Origin: Chloroflexota bacterium
GTDB taxonomy: Bacteria; Chloroflexota; Anaerolineae; Anaerolineales; Villigracilaceae
Length of the DNA: 10,000 bases
Reading direction: 5' to 3'
Assembly: GCA_020217065.1 (NCBI GenBank)
Contig: JAIWOB010000113.1
Location: 1 to 10,000 of the forward strand
In this document: positions 1 to 5,637 of the stretch, piece after piece
Layout of the letters: the number at the start of each line of letters is the position of its first letter
How positions within the stretch are numbered: the first letter of the stretch is position 1
The notes under the pieces: generated by a model
Seen by the model: the letters and a program-made list of their open reading frames with translations, nothing else
The model's database searches: none
Told to the model about the DNA's origin: nothing
Translations under genes and position numbers: made by a program

Positions 1-93
1 GTGCCTGTGGCGCTGGAACAAGGCTCGAAGTTCGCCATTCGCGAAGGCGGTCTGACGGTTGGCGCAGGCGTCGTCACCAAGATTATCGAATAA
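1..93 (+). CDS. tuf: Elongation factor Tu, C-terminal fragment
   Basis: Reading frame 1 is open from the window edge and ends in TAA after 30 codons. The visible residues include [20 protein letters not shown], the highly conserved last strand of EF-Tu domain 3. EF-Tu is the GTPase that delivers aminoacyl-tRNA to the ribosome in the cytoplasm. Only the last 30 residues are visible, so the GTPase domain and the start lie to the left. The neighbouring order tuf-rpmG-tRNA-Trp-secE-nusG is a widespread bacterial arrangement and supports the call. Whether this is the only tuf copy cannot be judged here. Confidence 0.93.
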   Translation: MPVALEQGSKFAIREGGLTVGAGVVTKIIE

Positions 94-113
94 GAAGGCG
101 CAGGTAGAGCAAG

Positions 114-284
114 ATGGCTTCCAAAAAGAAAGATATCCGCCCTGTGATTACGCTGCAATGCAACGAATGCAAAGAGCGGAATTACACCACCGAGAAGAAT
201 CGCCGCAACGACCCGAATCGGTTGGAATTTAGCAAGTATTGTCCGCGCTGCCGCAAGCATACGCAGCACCGCGAAACCAAGTAG
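114..284 (+). CDS. rpmG: 50S ribosomal protein L33 (bL33)
   Basis: A 56-residue basic protein beginning [19 protein letters not shown], too short for most ORF cut-offs. It carries two Cys pairs, C16-x2-C19 and C43-x2-C46, so it is the zinc-ribbon form of bL33. The length is normal for the family. L33 sits on the large subunit near the E site. The gene starts 20 nt after the tuf stop and has only a weak purine-rich stretch upstream, so translation may depend on ribosomes leaving tuf. The next gene is tRNA-Trp, the usual neighbour. Confidence 0.95.
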   Translation: MASKKKDIRPVITLQCNECKERNYTTEKNRRNDPNRLEFSKYCPRCRKHTQHRETK

Positions 285-359
285 TCTGATAGTCCAATAG
301 TCCCTAGTCTCATAGGCAGCCAATGACTATGAGACTAGGCGACCAGAAGACTATAAGAC
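282..359 (+). repeat. Large imperfect inverted repeat between rpmG and tRNA-Trp
   Basis: A perfect 13-bp dyad, CCTAGTCTCATAG (303-315) against CTATGAGACTAGG (327-339), encloses an 11-nt loop. Outside it the arms pair again after an unmatched part: GTCT-x-ATAGTC near 283-293 matches GACTAT-x-AGAC at 350-359. The element fills nearly the whole 81-nt gap. No T-run follows, so it does not look like a simple intrinsic terminator. The arms are built from variants of 'tagtc', suggesting a degenerate repeat family or an RNA processing hairpin upstream of the tRNA. Function is unknown. Confidence 0.7.
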
Positions 360-365
360 GAAATT

Positions 366-438
366 AGGCCAGTAGCTCAATTGGTAGAGCACTCGTCTCC
401 AAAACGAGCGGTTGTGGGTTCAAGTCCTGCCTGGCCTG
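366..438 (+). tRNA. trnW: tRNA-Trp (anticodon CCA)
   Basis: A full cloverleaf can be folded by eye. Acceptor stem AGGCCAG (366-372) pairs with CTGGCCT (431-437), with discriminator G438. D stem GCTC (375-378) pairs with GAGC (387-390). Anticodon stem CTCGT/ACGAG holds the loop CTCCAAA with anticodon CCA at 399-401. The variable loop has 5 nt, and the T stem-loop spans 414-430 with TTCAAGT as loop. The 3' CCA is not encoded (CCT follows), so CCA-adding enzyme is needed. Its place between rpmG and secE is conserved in many bacteria. Confidence 0.96.
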
Positions 439-446
439 CCTCAGGC

Positions 447-470
447 AAACGCCGCTGTCTGGCGGCGTTT
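447..470 (+). terminator. Hairpin after tRNA-Trp, possible intrinsic terminator
   Basis: Perfect 9-bp stem AAACGCCGC (447-455) with GCGGCGTTT (462-470) and a 6-nt loop. The right arm merges into TTTT followed by A, so the U-tract is short. It lies 8 nt after the tRNA and 30 nt before secE. It could partly terminate tuf-rpmG-tRNA transcription, or help tRNA 3' processing while letting read-through into secE-nusG. No convincing promoter was seen between it and secE. Confidence 0.55.
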
Positions 471-500
471 TAGCCGTAAGTCAAAGTAAGGAGAATTGCC

Positions 501-719
501 TTGGCTGAAAAGGAAAAGAAAGTCAAGAAGAGCGAAAACGCAATTCAGCGTTATATTCGTGAAACGACAGGCGAACTTCGCAAAGTCAACTGGCCCACTT
601 GGCCCGAAGCGCGGCGTCTTACCGGGCTGGTTCTTTTGGTCATGCTTGTTGTGGGATTCTTTCTTGCGGGCGTGGATTACTTTTCCAGCGTGTTAATTAA
701 CCTCGCGCTTGGAATCTAA
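501..719 (+). CDS. secE: Preprotein translocase subunit SecE
   Basis: A 72-residue protein in the short (Gram-positive-like) SecE form with one membrane segment. A lysine-rich N-terminus is followed by the amphipathic SecE signature around residues 16-40 (RYIRETTGELRKVNWPTWPE) and a hydrophobic helix from about residue 43 to 70. SecE clamps SecY in the SecYEG protein-export channel of the cytoplasmic membrane. The start is TTG at 501: AAGGAG at 488-493 lies 7 nt upstream and the protein aligns from there. The overlapping frame that opens at 496 gives a protein unlike any family. It is followed by nusG after 18 nt, the standard pairing. Confidence 0.95.
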   Translation: MAEKEKKVKKSENAIQRYIRETTGELRKVNWPTWPEARRLTGLVLLVMLVVGFFLAGVDYFSSVLINLALGI

Positions 720-737
720 TTTTGAAATGAGGATGTG

Positions 738-1427
738 ATGGAGTCGTCGGAATCGCAAGAGCAGTTTGAAAGGGATGCGGCGGACTTGTCCGCGGAACAA
801 CCCGTCTCAGAGGCGGGACATGACTCTGCGCCCGCTTTTGATTCCGCCCTCCCCGTTCAGACCGAGCCGCAAGCGGAGCCGCCCTCTGTCGACTCTTCAT
901 CCGAAGGACCCGCCTGGTACGTCATTCATTGCTATTCCGGGTACGAAAACAAGGTGCGCCATAATCTCGAACAACGCATTGAGACGATGGGCATGAAGGA
1001 CCAGATTTTCGACGTGGTGATTCCCACTCAGGAGGAAATCGAGGTCAAAGACGGAAAACGCCGCACGGTGGAACGCCACATTTTCCCCGGTTACTTGCTG
1101 GTCAACATGACTTTGTCTGAAGAGTCTTGGTATGTAGTGCGGAATACGCCCGGCGTCACCGGCTTTGTGGGAATGGGAAACACCCCTACGCCGCTGCGCC
1201 CCGAAGAAGTGGCGCAGATTGTGAAACGTATGGAAGCCGAAGCCCCAACCGTCAAGGTCTCCTTCAAAGTCGGCGAGCGCGTTCGCATTGTGGACGGTCC
1301 GTTCAACGACTTTCGCGGGGTGGTTTCCGAGATTGATATGGAGCGCACGAAGGTGCGCGTGATGGTCAGTTTCTTTGGGCGCGAAACGCCCGTGGAATTG
1401 GACTTTTTGCAGGTCGAAAAGGCATAA
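738..1427 (+). CDS. nusG: Transcription termination/antitermination protein NusG
   Basis: A 229-residue NusG. The NGN domain starts near residue 59 (WYVIHCYSGYENKVRHNLE) and contains the conserved HIFPGYLLV (114-122) and NTPGVTGFVG (136-145). A C-terminal KOW domain covers about 175-229 (VGERVRIVDGPFNDFRGVV). NusG binds RNA polymerase and links it to Rho or the ribosome. The first roughly 57 residues are an acidic, Ser/Pro/Ala-rich tail absent from the 181-residue E. coli protein. I prefer ATG at 738, with GAGG at 729-732 placed 5 nt upstream; an in-frame GTG at 735 directly precedes it and is the alternative. It lies 18 nt after secE. Confidence 0.96.
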   Translation: MESSESQEQFERDAADLSAEQPVSEAGHDSAPAFDSALPVQTEPQAEPPSVDSSSEGPAWYVIHCYSGYENKVRHNLEQRIETMGMKDQIFDVVIPTQEEIEVKDGKRRTVERHIFPGYLLVNMTLSEESWYVVRNTPGVTGFVGMGNTPTPLRPEEVAQIVKRMEAEAPTVKVSFKVGERVRIVDGPFNDFRGVVSEIDMERTKVRVMVSFFGRETPVELDFLQVEKA

Positions 1428-1532
1428 CCAGGTATGCGGTAATTTGTAACGGACGGCTGCGCCGGTTACGGATTGCCGGTTTGGTGGGAGGGTCTCCCAA
1501 AATGGCCCGTTATAACCACGTAGGAGTAAAAA
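1428..1532 (+). promoter_or_regulatory. rplK leader with candidate L1-binding element
   Basis: This 105-nt gap is structured. GTAAC (1446-1450) pairs with GTTAC (1465-1469), with inner CGG/CCG pairing. Then GTGGGAGGG (1484-1492) begins a second element in which TGGGAG (1485-1490) can pair with CTCCCA (1494-1499), or GGG with CCC at 1507-1509. GUGGGAGG is the sequence of the 5' strand of the L1 stalk in 23S rRNA (E. coli helix 76 region). L1 represses the rplK-rplA mRNA in E. coli by binding the L11 leader. The site here is an inference. TAGGAG at 1521-1526 is the rplK ribosome binding site. Confidence 0.4.
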
Positions 1533-1958
1533 ATGGCAAAGAAATTAAAAGCGATAGTACGTTTACAGTTGGAGGCGGGGAAGGCAAACCCTGCGCCTCC
1601 CGTTGGTCCCGCGCTGGCGAGCCATGGCATCAACATCATGGCGTTCTGCAAAGAATATAACGCCCGCACGTCCAATCGTCAGGGAGAAGTTCTCCCGGCG
1701 GAAATCACCATTTACACCGACGGTTCGTTCACTTTTGTCCTTCGCACGTCTCCCGCCGCCGTGTTGCTGCGTAAAGCCGCGAAAATCGAAAAAGGCTCCG
1801 GAGTCCCGAACAAGGAAAAAGTCGGCAAGGTGACCCGCGCCCAAATCAAGGAAATCGCCGAAGCCAAGATGAAAGACCTGAATGCGATTGACCTTGATGG
1901 GGCGATGAAGCAAATTGAAGGCACAGCCCGCTCGATGGGCATCGTCGTCACAGAGTAA
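1533..1958 (+). CDS. rplK: 50S ribosomal protein L11 (uL11)
   Basis: A 141-residue protein of exactly the usual L11 length. The N-terminal domain shows [22 protein letters not shown] (residues 11-32), the proline-rich element that contacts the GTPase-associated centre and is the site of thiostrepton action in the family. The C-terminal RNA-binding domain contains [14 protein letters not shown] and ends in [12 protein letters not shown]11 binds helices 43/44 of 23S rRNA together with L10-L12. TAGGAG lies 6 nt before the ATG. The next gene, rplA, is its usual operon partner, separated by a structured 122-nt gap. Confidence 0.97.
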   Translation: MAKKLKAIVRLQLEAGKANPAPPVGPALASHGINIMAFCKEYNARTSNRQGEVLPAEITIYTDGSFTFVLRTSPAAVLLRKAAKIEKGSGVPNKEKVGKVTRAQIKEIAEAKMKDLNAIDLDGAMKQIEGTARSMGIVVTE

Positions 1959-2080
1959 GTTTGTGGGAGGGTTGTTGGTCTGAGCGTCGAGGAGCCTTAT
2001 CGTCTTATGATTTTATAGAAGACGGTCTGGTTCCACGAACTGCCTGACGAATTCAACCCGCTGGCACCACGGAGGAAAAA
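1959..2080 (+). promoter_or_regulatory. rplA leader with 23S L1-stalk-like element
   Basis: Five nucleotides after the rplK stop, GTGGGAGGG (1963-1971) is followed by TGGTCTGAGCG and then AGGAGCC (1990-1996). E. coli 23S rRNA has the same order of pieces in the L1 stalk: GUGGGAGG, then CAGUCUGCAUGGAGCC. GGUU (1970-1973) can pair with AGCC (1993-1996), as GGCU pairs with AGCC in the rRNA. Downstream, CGTCTT (2001-2006) and AAGACG (2019-2024) form a hairpin, and GGAGGA (2071-2076) is a strong ribosome binding site. An L1 autoregulatory site is inferred from this mimicry. Confidence 0.5.
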
Positions 2081-2794
2081 ATGGCAAAACACGGAAAGAA
2101 ATATCTGGCGGCTCTCGCCAAAGTTGATTCTCAAAAAGTCTATTCGGCTGCGGAAGCCGTCGCGCTGGCGAAGGAAACTTCGATTACCAAATTCGATTCG
2201 ACCATCGAAGTTCACCTGCGCACCACGCTTGACTCGCGCCAGGCTGACCAGCAATTACGCGACGTGGTCGTCCTGCCGCATGGACTTGGCAAGACCGTCC
2301 GCGTGCTGGTCTTTTCTCAAGGCGAAGGCGCCGCCGCCGCCCGCGCCGCCGGCGCCGACATGGTCGCCGACGACGACGAATCCTTGAAGAAAATCGAAGG
2401 TGGTATGTTGGATTTCGATGTGGCAATCGCCACCCCCGACGCAATGGGCAAGGTGGGGCGTTTGGGGCGCGTGCTTGGTCCGCGCGGTTTGATGCCTAAC
2501 CCGAAGGCTGGCACCGTCGTTCCCGCCCAGGATGTCGAACGCGCCATTAAGGAAGCGAAGGCGGGTCGCGTGGAGTTTCGCCTCGACAAAACCAACAACA
2601 TCCATGTCATTATCGGCAAGGCGTCTTTTGACGCCGGCAAATTGCTGGAGAATTACGCCGCCTTGATGGATGCCATCAATAAAGCGCGACCGTCTGGCGC
2701 GAAGGGCAACTTTATCAAGCATATTACCATCGCTTCGACGATGGGTCCCGGCGTCAAAGTTGACCCGAACGAAAACATTGGAGGCTCCAGGTAG
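2081..2794 (+). CDS. rplA: 50S ribosomal protein L1 (uL1)
   Basis: A 237-residue protein, normal for bacterial L1. Family features in order are the N-terminal MAKHGKKY, the domain I rRNA-binding segments, a domain II Rossmann-like part with [14 protein letters not shown], the signature [20 protein letters not shown] near residues 125-145, and a C-terminal [11 protein letters not shown]1 binds the mobile L1 stalk of 23S rRNA, moves E-site tRNA, and in many bacteria represses its own mRNA. The ATG follows GGAGGA directly. The GC-rich stretch around 2330-2375 encodes an Ala-rich segment and is not a repeat insertion. Confidence 0.97.
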   Translation: MAKHGKKYLAALAKVDSQKVYSAAEAVALAKETSITKFDSTIEVHLRTTLDSRQADQQLRDVVVLPHGLGKTVRVLVFSQGEGAAAARAAGADMVADDDESLKKIEGGMLDFDVAIATPDAMGKVGRLGRVLGPRGLMPNPKAGTVVPAQDVERAIKEAKAGRVEFRLDKTNNIHVIIGKASFDAGKLLENYAALMDAINKARPSGAKGNFIKHITIASTMGPGVKVDPNENIGGSR

Positions 2795-2832
2795 AGATAC
2801 CTGTTTTCTCGAAGACCGCTTCGCCAATGACA

Positions 2833-2920
2833 GCGGGCGTCCCATTTTTGGGGCTTAATTTCCCGCCCAGGTGAAGGCTAACGCAAATTACGGCGCAAAA
2901 GAGCCGATTCCCTCTTGGAC
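2833..2920 (+). ncRNA. Ribosomal protein L10 leader
   Basis: The 204-nt gap before rplJ holds a structured RNA resembling the L10 leader family. GCGGG (2833-2837) pairs with CCCGC (2862-2866) around an inner CCCA/TGGG hairpin. Then comes the conserved-looking string AGGTGAAGGCTAACGCAAA at 2870 onward, in which GGCT (2876-2879) pairs with AGCC (2902-2905) in AAAGAGCCGATTCC. In the known family the L10(L12)4 or L10(L12)6 complex binds this kinked structure and represses the rplJL mRNA. An attenuator and the rplJ SD follow directly, as expected for transcription-level control. Confidence 0.8.
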
Positions 2921-2939
2921 TCTCCGGGATGGAAGTTGC

Positions 2940-2976
2940 AAAAAGTCTTTGCCTGCGCAAGCGGCAAGACTTTTTT
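2940..2976 (+). terminator. Attenuator terminator in the rplJ leader
   Basis: A hairpin with a U-tract lies just before the rplJ ribosome binding site. GTCTT (2945-2949) pairs with AAGAC (2966-2970), and GCC (2951-2953) with GGC (2963-2965). An inner GC/GC pair closes a GCAA tetraloop (2957-2960). A-run 2940-2944 can pair with T-run 2971-2976. Being inside an operon upstream of an essential gene, it is likely a conditional terminator controlled by the L10 leader rather than a constitutive stop. The competing antiterminator pairing was not resolved. Confidence 0.75.
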
Positions 2977-2998
2977 ATTGAAAGGAGGTGAATTCCCT

Positions 2999-3529
2999 TT
3001 GGCAATTTCAAAGCAACGCAAGGAAGAGGCGCAAGCCCGCTATGCGGAATGGATTGAGCGCAGTCAAGCCGTTATTCTTGTGGAATATAGCGGCGCCAAT
3101 ATGAAGGCTCTGGACGCTATTCGTTCCAAAATCCGCGAGAGCGGCGGCGAATTTCACGTCGTCAAAAACACGCTCGCCCGCCGCGCGCTGGCGGAGCATG
3201 GGATGGATTTTCCCAAGGACTATCTGGTGAAGTCCACCGCCATTTCGTTTGCCTTTCAAGACCCCGCCGCCACCGCGAAAGCGTTGACGGAGGCGACGAA
3301 AGGCAATGAATTTGTAAAAGTGAAGGGCGGCTTGATGGGCGGTAAGCCCCTGAATCCCGCCCAGGTCAAGGCTCTTTCAGAGATGCCGCCGCTGCCCGTG
3401 ATGCGCGCTACGCTGCTGGGCGTTTTGCAGGCGCCCGCCGGCAAACTCGTCCGCACGCTTGCGGAACCCGCCCGCGGTCTGGCTGCCGTCATCAATGCGC
3501 GCGTTGAAGCCGCTCAGGCTTCCGCTTAG
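2999..3529 (+). CDS. rplJ: 50S ribosomal protein L10 (uL10)
   Basis: A 176-residue protein, normal for L10. The globular N-terminal domain binds 23S rRNA (AVILVEYSGANMKALDAIR and FHVVKNTLARRAL are typical). The C-terminal helix, about residues 140-176, is the L7/L12 dimer docking site. The start is TTG at 2999: a near-perfect AAGGAGGTGA at 2982-2991 lies 7 nt upstream and the protein then opens MAISKQRKEE, as in other L10 proteins. The same frame is open back to 2915, but that would put the attenuator inside the coding region. A TTG start behind a very strong SD may set expression relative to rplL. Confidence 0.95.
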   Translation: MAISKQRKEEAQARYAEWIERSQAVILVEYSGANMKALDAIRSKIRESGGEFHVVKNTLARRALAEHGMDFPKDYLVKSTAISFAFQDPAATAKALTEATKGNEFVKVKGGLMGGKPLNPAQVKALSEMPPLPVMRATLLGVLQAPAGKLVRTLAEPARGLAAVINARVEAAQASA

Positions 3530-3541
3530 TCTCGATTTGGT

Positions 3542-3569
3542 TTGACAATTTCAATTTTTCAATTATCTA
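3542..3569 (+). promoter_or_regulatory. Possible weak promoter upstream of rplL
   Basis: TTGACA at 3542-3547 is a perfect -35 hexamer. At 16 bp spacing the sequence is TATCTA (3564-3569), a poor -10. An extra promoter here would raise L7/L12 over L10, which suits the 4:1 or 6:1 stoichiometry on the ribosome. The AT-rich spacer could produce the match by chance. Confidence 0.25.
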
Positions 3570-3586
3570 GCAAGGAGCGCTAAACA

Positions 3587-3970
3587 ATGTCCGAAAAACT
3601 CGCAAAACTCGTGGAAGAACTTTCCACGCTTTCCGTCCTTGAGGCGGCTGAACTGGTCAAGATGCTTGAAGAGAAGTGGGGCGTTTCCGCCGCCGCGCCG
3701 GTGGCTGTCGCCGCTGTAGGCGGCGGAGCTGCCGCCGCCGCCGAACCCGTCGAAGAGAAAACTGAATTCGACGTGATTATCAAAGACCCCGGCGCCAAGA
3801 AGATTGACGTCATTAAGGTTATCCGCCAACTGACCAGCCTCGGTCTCGGCGAAGCCAAAGCCCTCGCCGAAACCGCCGGCGGCAAGATTCTGACCGGCGT
3901 CGGCAAGGATGCCGCCATGGACGCCAAGAAGAAACTCGAAGAAGCCGGCGCGAACATCGTCGTCGAGTAA
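3587..3970 (+). CDS. rplL: 50S ribosomal protein L7/L12 (bL12)
   Basis: A 127-residue acidic protein of normal length. The N-terminal dimerisation domain covers residues 1-32 ([27 protein letters not shown]). The flexible Ala/Val/Gly-rich hinge is at about 33-55. The C-terminal domain that recruits translation GTPases follows ([24 protein letters not shown], then [11 protein letters not shown] and [13 protein letters not shown]). It forms the ribosomal stalk bound to L10. AAGGAG at 3572-3577 precedes the ATG by 9 nt. It is the last gene of the block: a strong hairpin follows and rpoB is not present. Confidence 0.97.
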   Translation: MSEKLAKLVEELSTLSVLEAAELVKMLEEKWGVSAAAPVAVAAVGGGAAAAAEPVEEKTEFDVIIKDPGAKKIDVIKVIRQLTSLGLGEAKALAETAGGKILTGVGKDAAMDAKKKLEEAGANIVVE

Positions 3971-3990
3971 GATTCTTTACGCGGACAAAC

Positions 3991-4019
3991 AAAACGGCTT
4001 GCGCGCGCAAGCCGTTTTT
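3991..4019 (+). terminator. Intrinsic terminator after rplL, probably bidirectional
   Basis: A perfect 12-bp stem, AAAACGGCTTGC (3991-4002) with GCAAGCCGTTTT (4007-4018), closes on GCGC and runs into TTTTT. The left arm begins with AAAA, so the - strand RNA has a matching U-run. It lies between rplL (+) and the nuclease-like gene (-), which converge here, so it can stop both. Confidence 0.9.
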
Positions 4020-4056
4020 GATTTTCCTTCCCGGTTTCTTTTGAAGCGAGGGGCTT

Positions 4057-4896
4057 TTACTTTGGCGAAAATAGAATATCCTCCACGGGCGTGGACATTC
4101 GGATGCGACGGCCCTCAAAAGTCATCAGGTCGGCGAGGGATTTCTTTTTTGCGCCGTCCCACAAGACGAGATTATCCCTTTGTTTTTTCATGTACTCTTC
4201 CAACTTGTTGAAGTCTGAATAGTTTTCATAAAACCCCACCAGCCGACGAAACAACTTGGGGAAAATCAAATTATCTTCCTGAAGGGTGCGGATGTCGAGC
4301 AGGGTGAAGTCGGAGGTGCGGTCAATAGACCAGATGCCGCGTTTCGTCGCCCGCGCCCGCGCCACCACCGCGCGGATTTTTTCCGCAAAGACCCTGTCGG
4401 TTGTGGTGTAGAAAGTCGGGTAAACCAAGCCTTCGCGCGCCAGTTGGAAATTGACTGAATCTTCAACGGGAAGTTCGCTTGAGTCCATCACCGCCCCATC
4501 CGTGAGTTTGGCGTTTTTGGGGAAGACATAGCTGACAGGGCGTCCAAAGCGGTCTATCGAGGCTGAGGCGATGAACCCCGCCTTTCCGTCGTTGGCGTCC
4601 ACGACTTGGGTGAGGCTCAGGCTATAGGTTACGGCGTCAATCCGCAGGATTTCAAGCATGGCTTCGAGCGCCGCCAGGGCAAAAGCGCGCGGTTGATGAT
4701 AGCCTTCGTAGTGCGTTTCCAGCGCGTCAATCGCTTCGATGCGTAACTGCTTCTTCTTCGCCGCTTTATCGGCGGGCGTCCCCCATTTGAAAAAATCCCA
4801 ATGAGAAGGGTTTGCCGCCTGAAAACGAATGGAATCCCCGTCGGGTTGAAACCCTTTGATGTGAAACGCGCCTGCAATGACCTTGTATTGTGTCAT
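4057..4896 (-). CDS. Staphylococcal nuclease-fold protein (TNase-like), 279 aa
   Basis: The protein fits the thermonuclease/SNase OB-fold. From MTQYKV as residue 1, PDGDSIRF (18-25) gives D19 and D21. LRIEAIDALETHY (51-63) gives R52, D57 and E60, matching SNase R35, D40 and E43. SIDRFGRPVSYVF (113-125) gives R119, matching R87. NFQLAREGLVYPTFY and ARATKRGIWS close the fold. The catalytic set is therefore intact and a Ca-dependent phosphodiesterase is plausible. It is larger than SNase, with an insert at about 27-50 and an unknown C-terminal region of about 85 residues. No signal peptide is seen, so it is probably cytoplasmic. The ATG at 4896 is chosen because GGAGG lies 5 nt upstream and the promoter's -10 overlaps the earlier ATG. 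Biological role unknown. Confidence 0.75.
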   Translation of the reverse strand: MTQYKVIAGAFHIKGFQPDGDSIRFQAANPSHWDFFKWGTPADKAAKKKQLRIEAIDALETHYEGYHQPRAFALAALEAMLEILRIDAVTYSLSLTQVVDANDGKAGFIASASIDRFGRPVSYVFPKNAKLTDGAVMDSSELPVEDSVNFQLAREGLVYPTFYTTTDRVFAEKIRAVVARARATKRGIWSIDRTSDFTLLDIRTLQEDNLIFPKLFRRLVGFYENYSDFNKLEEYMKKQRDNLVLWDGAKKKSLADLMTFEGRRIRMSTPVEDILFSPK

Positions 4897-4915
4897 GACT
4901 GCCTCCAATGCTTTC

Positions 4916-4943
4916 ATTATAGAAAGTTTTAAGCCAAATGCAA
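4916..4943 (-). promoter_or_regulatory. Sigma-70-type promoter of the nuclease-like gene
   Basis: On the - strand TTGCAT (4943-4938) and a perfect TATAAT (4921-4916) are 16 bp apart. The expected transcript start, about 4909, gives a 12-nt leader holding GGAGG and then ATG at 4896. This rules out the ATG at 4917 as the start. Confidence 0.75.
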
Positions 4944-4946
4944 GCG

Positions 4947-4960
4947 AATCGCCGGCGATT
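4947..4960. promoter_or_regulatory. 14-bp palindrome upstream of the promoter
   Basis: AATCGCCGGCGATT is a perfect palindrome lying 3 bp upstream of the -35 box of the nuclease-like gene, and 27 bp after the aldolase stop. It may be an operator. On the + strand a T-run follows it, which gives a terminator-like look for antisense transcripts. Confidence 0.4.
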
Positions 4961-4986
4961 TTTTTCTAAAACGAGAGGCGTGAAAT

Positions 4987-5637
4987 TCATTCGAGGCTTT
5001 GTCTTTGCGTTTCAACGAGGCGGCGGGCTTCTTCCGCCAGCCGCCGAATTTCGTCGAATCTGCCTTCCGCAATCAGGGAGCGTTTTGCCATCCAGGAACC
5101 GCCCACCGCATGGACTTTTTCCATCCGCAGGTAATCGGCGAGGTTTTCGAAGCGGACGCCGCCCGTTGGGATAAACCTGACCTGCGGAAAGGGGTCTGAA
5201 ACGGCTTGGATGGCTTTCAACCCGCCCATGGTTTCGGACGGAAAGAACTTAAACAGGGTCAGCCCGAGGTTCAGTCCGCGCATGATTTCGGTGGGGGTGA
5301 CTGCGCCAGCCAGGATGGGGATGGTATTTTTCTGCGCCCAGAGGACGACATCTTCCGCCATGCCCGGAGAAACGAGAAATTGCGCGCCTGCGTCTCGCGC
5401 CTCCTGCGCCTGTTTCAAGTTGACGACGGTTCCCGCGCCGACCAGCGTATCGGGCAGGCTGCGGGCGATGTTCCGAATCGAATCCAGCCCCGCTTCGGTG
5501 CGGAGGGTGACTTCGGCGATGGGCAAACCGCCAGCGGATAAGGCTTCCGCTGTGGGGACGGCATGGGCGGCGGAATCAATCTCAAGGACGGGGATGACGC
5601 CGATGGCGTGAAAACGGTCGAAGATAAACGTATTCAT
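4987..5637 (-). CDS. eda: 2-dehydro-3-deoxy-phosphogluconate / 4-hydroxy-2-oxoglutarate aldolase (KDPG/KHG family)
   Basis: A 216-residue class I aldolase of normal family length. Visible motifs are GVIPVLEID (13-21), the catalytic Glu in EVTLRT (E42), GAGTV (67-71), SPG (90-92), the Schiff-base lysine in LFKFFPSE (K130) and PTGGV (157-161). The enzyme splits a 2-keto-3-deoxy sugar acid (phosphate) into pyruvate and an aldehyde such as glyceraldehyde-3-phosphate. Start is ATG at 5637, sharing one base with the stop of the preceding gene (TAATG); only a distant AAGG is seen upstream, so translation is probably coupled. It is the last gene of the operon. The exact substrate (gluconate, galactonate or pentonate type) cannot be read from sequence. 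Confidence 0.93.
   Translation of the reverse strand: MNTFIFDRFHAIGVIPVLEIDSAAHAVPTAEALSAGGLPIAEVTLRTEAGLDSIRNIARSLPDTLVGAGTVVNLKQAQEARDAGAQFLVSPGMAEDVVLWAQKNTIPILAGAVTPTEIMRGLNLGLTLFKFFPSETMGGLKAIQAVSDPFPQVRFIPTGGVRFENLADYLRMEKVHAVGGSWMAKRSLIAEGRFDEIRRLAEEARRLVETQRQSLE

Noticed and set aside
352..357. TATAAG as a -10 box for tRNA-Trp
   Set aside because: No acceptable -35 at 16-18 bp, and the sequence is part of the outer arm of the inverted repeat.
2330..2375. GC-rich short repeat inside rplA
   Set aside because: It is an in-frame Ala-rich stretch (codons GCC/GCG) normal for this part of L1.
2915..2998. N-terminal extension of rplJ
   Set aside because: The stretch encodes the leader RNA and attenuator, and the perfect SD points to TTG at 2999.
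4897..4917. Upstream ATG at 4917 as start of the nuclease-like gene
   Set aside because: It overlaps the -10 box TATAAT and would lie before the transcript start; the ATG at 4896 has GGAGG at good spacing.
4947..4965. Palindrome plus T-run read as a + strand terminator
   Set aside because: No + strand gene is transcribed into it; on the coding strand the T-run is on the wrong side to terminate the aldolase operon.
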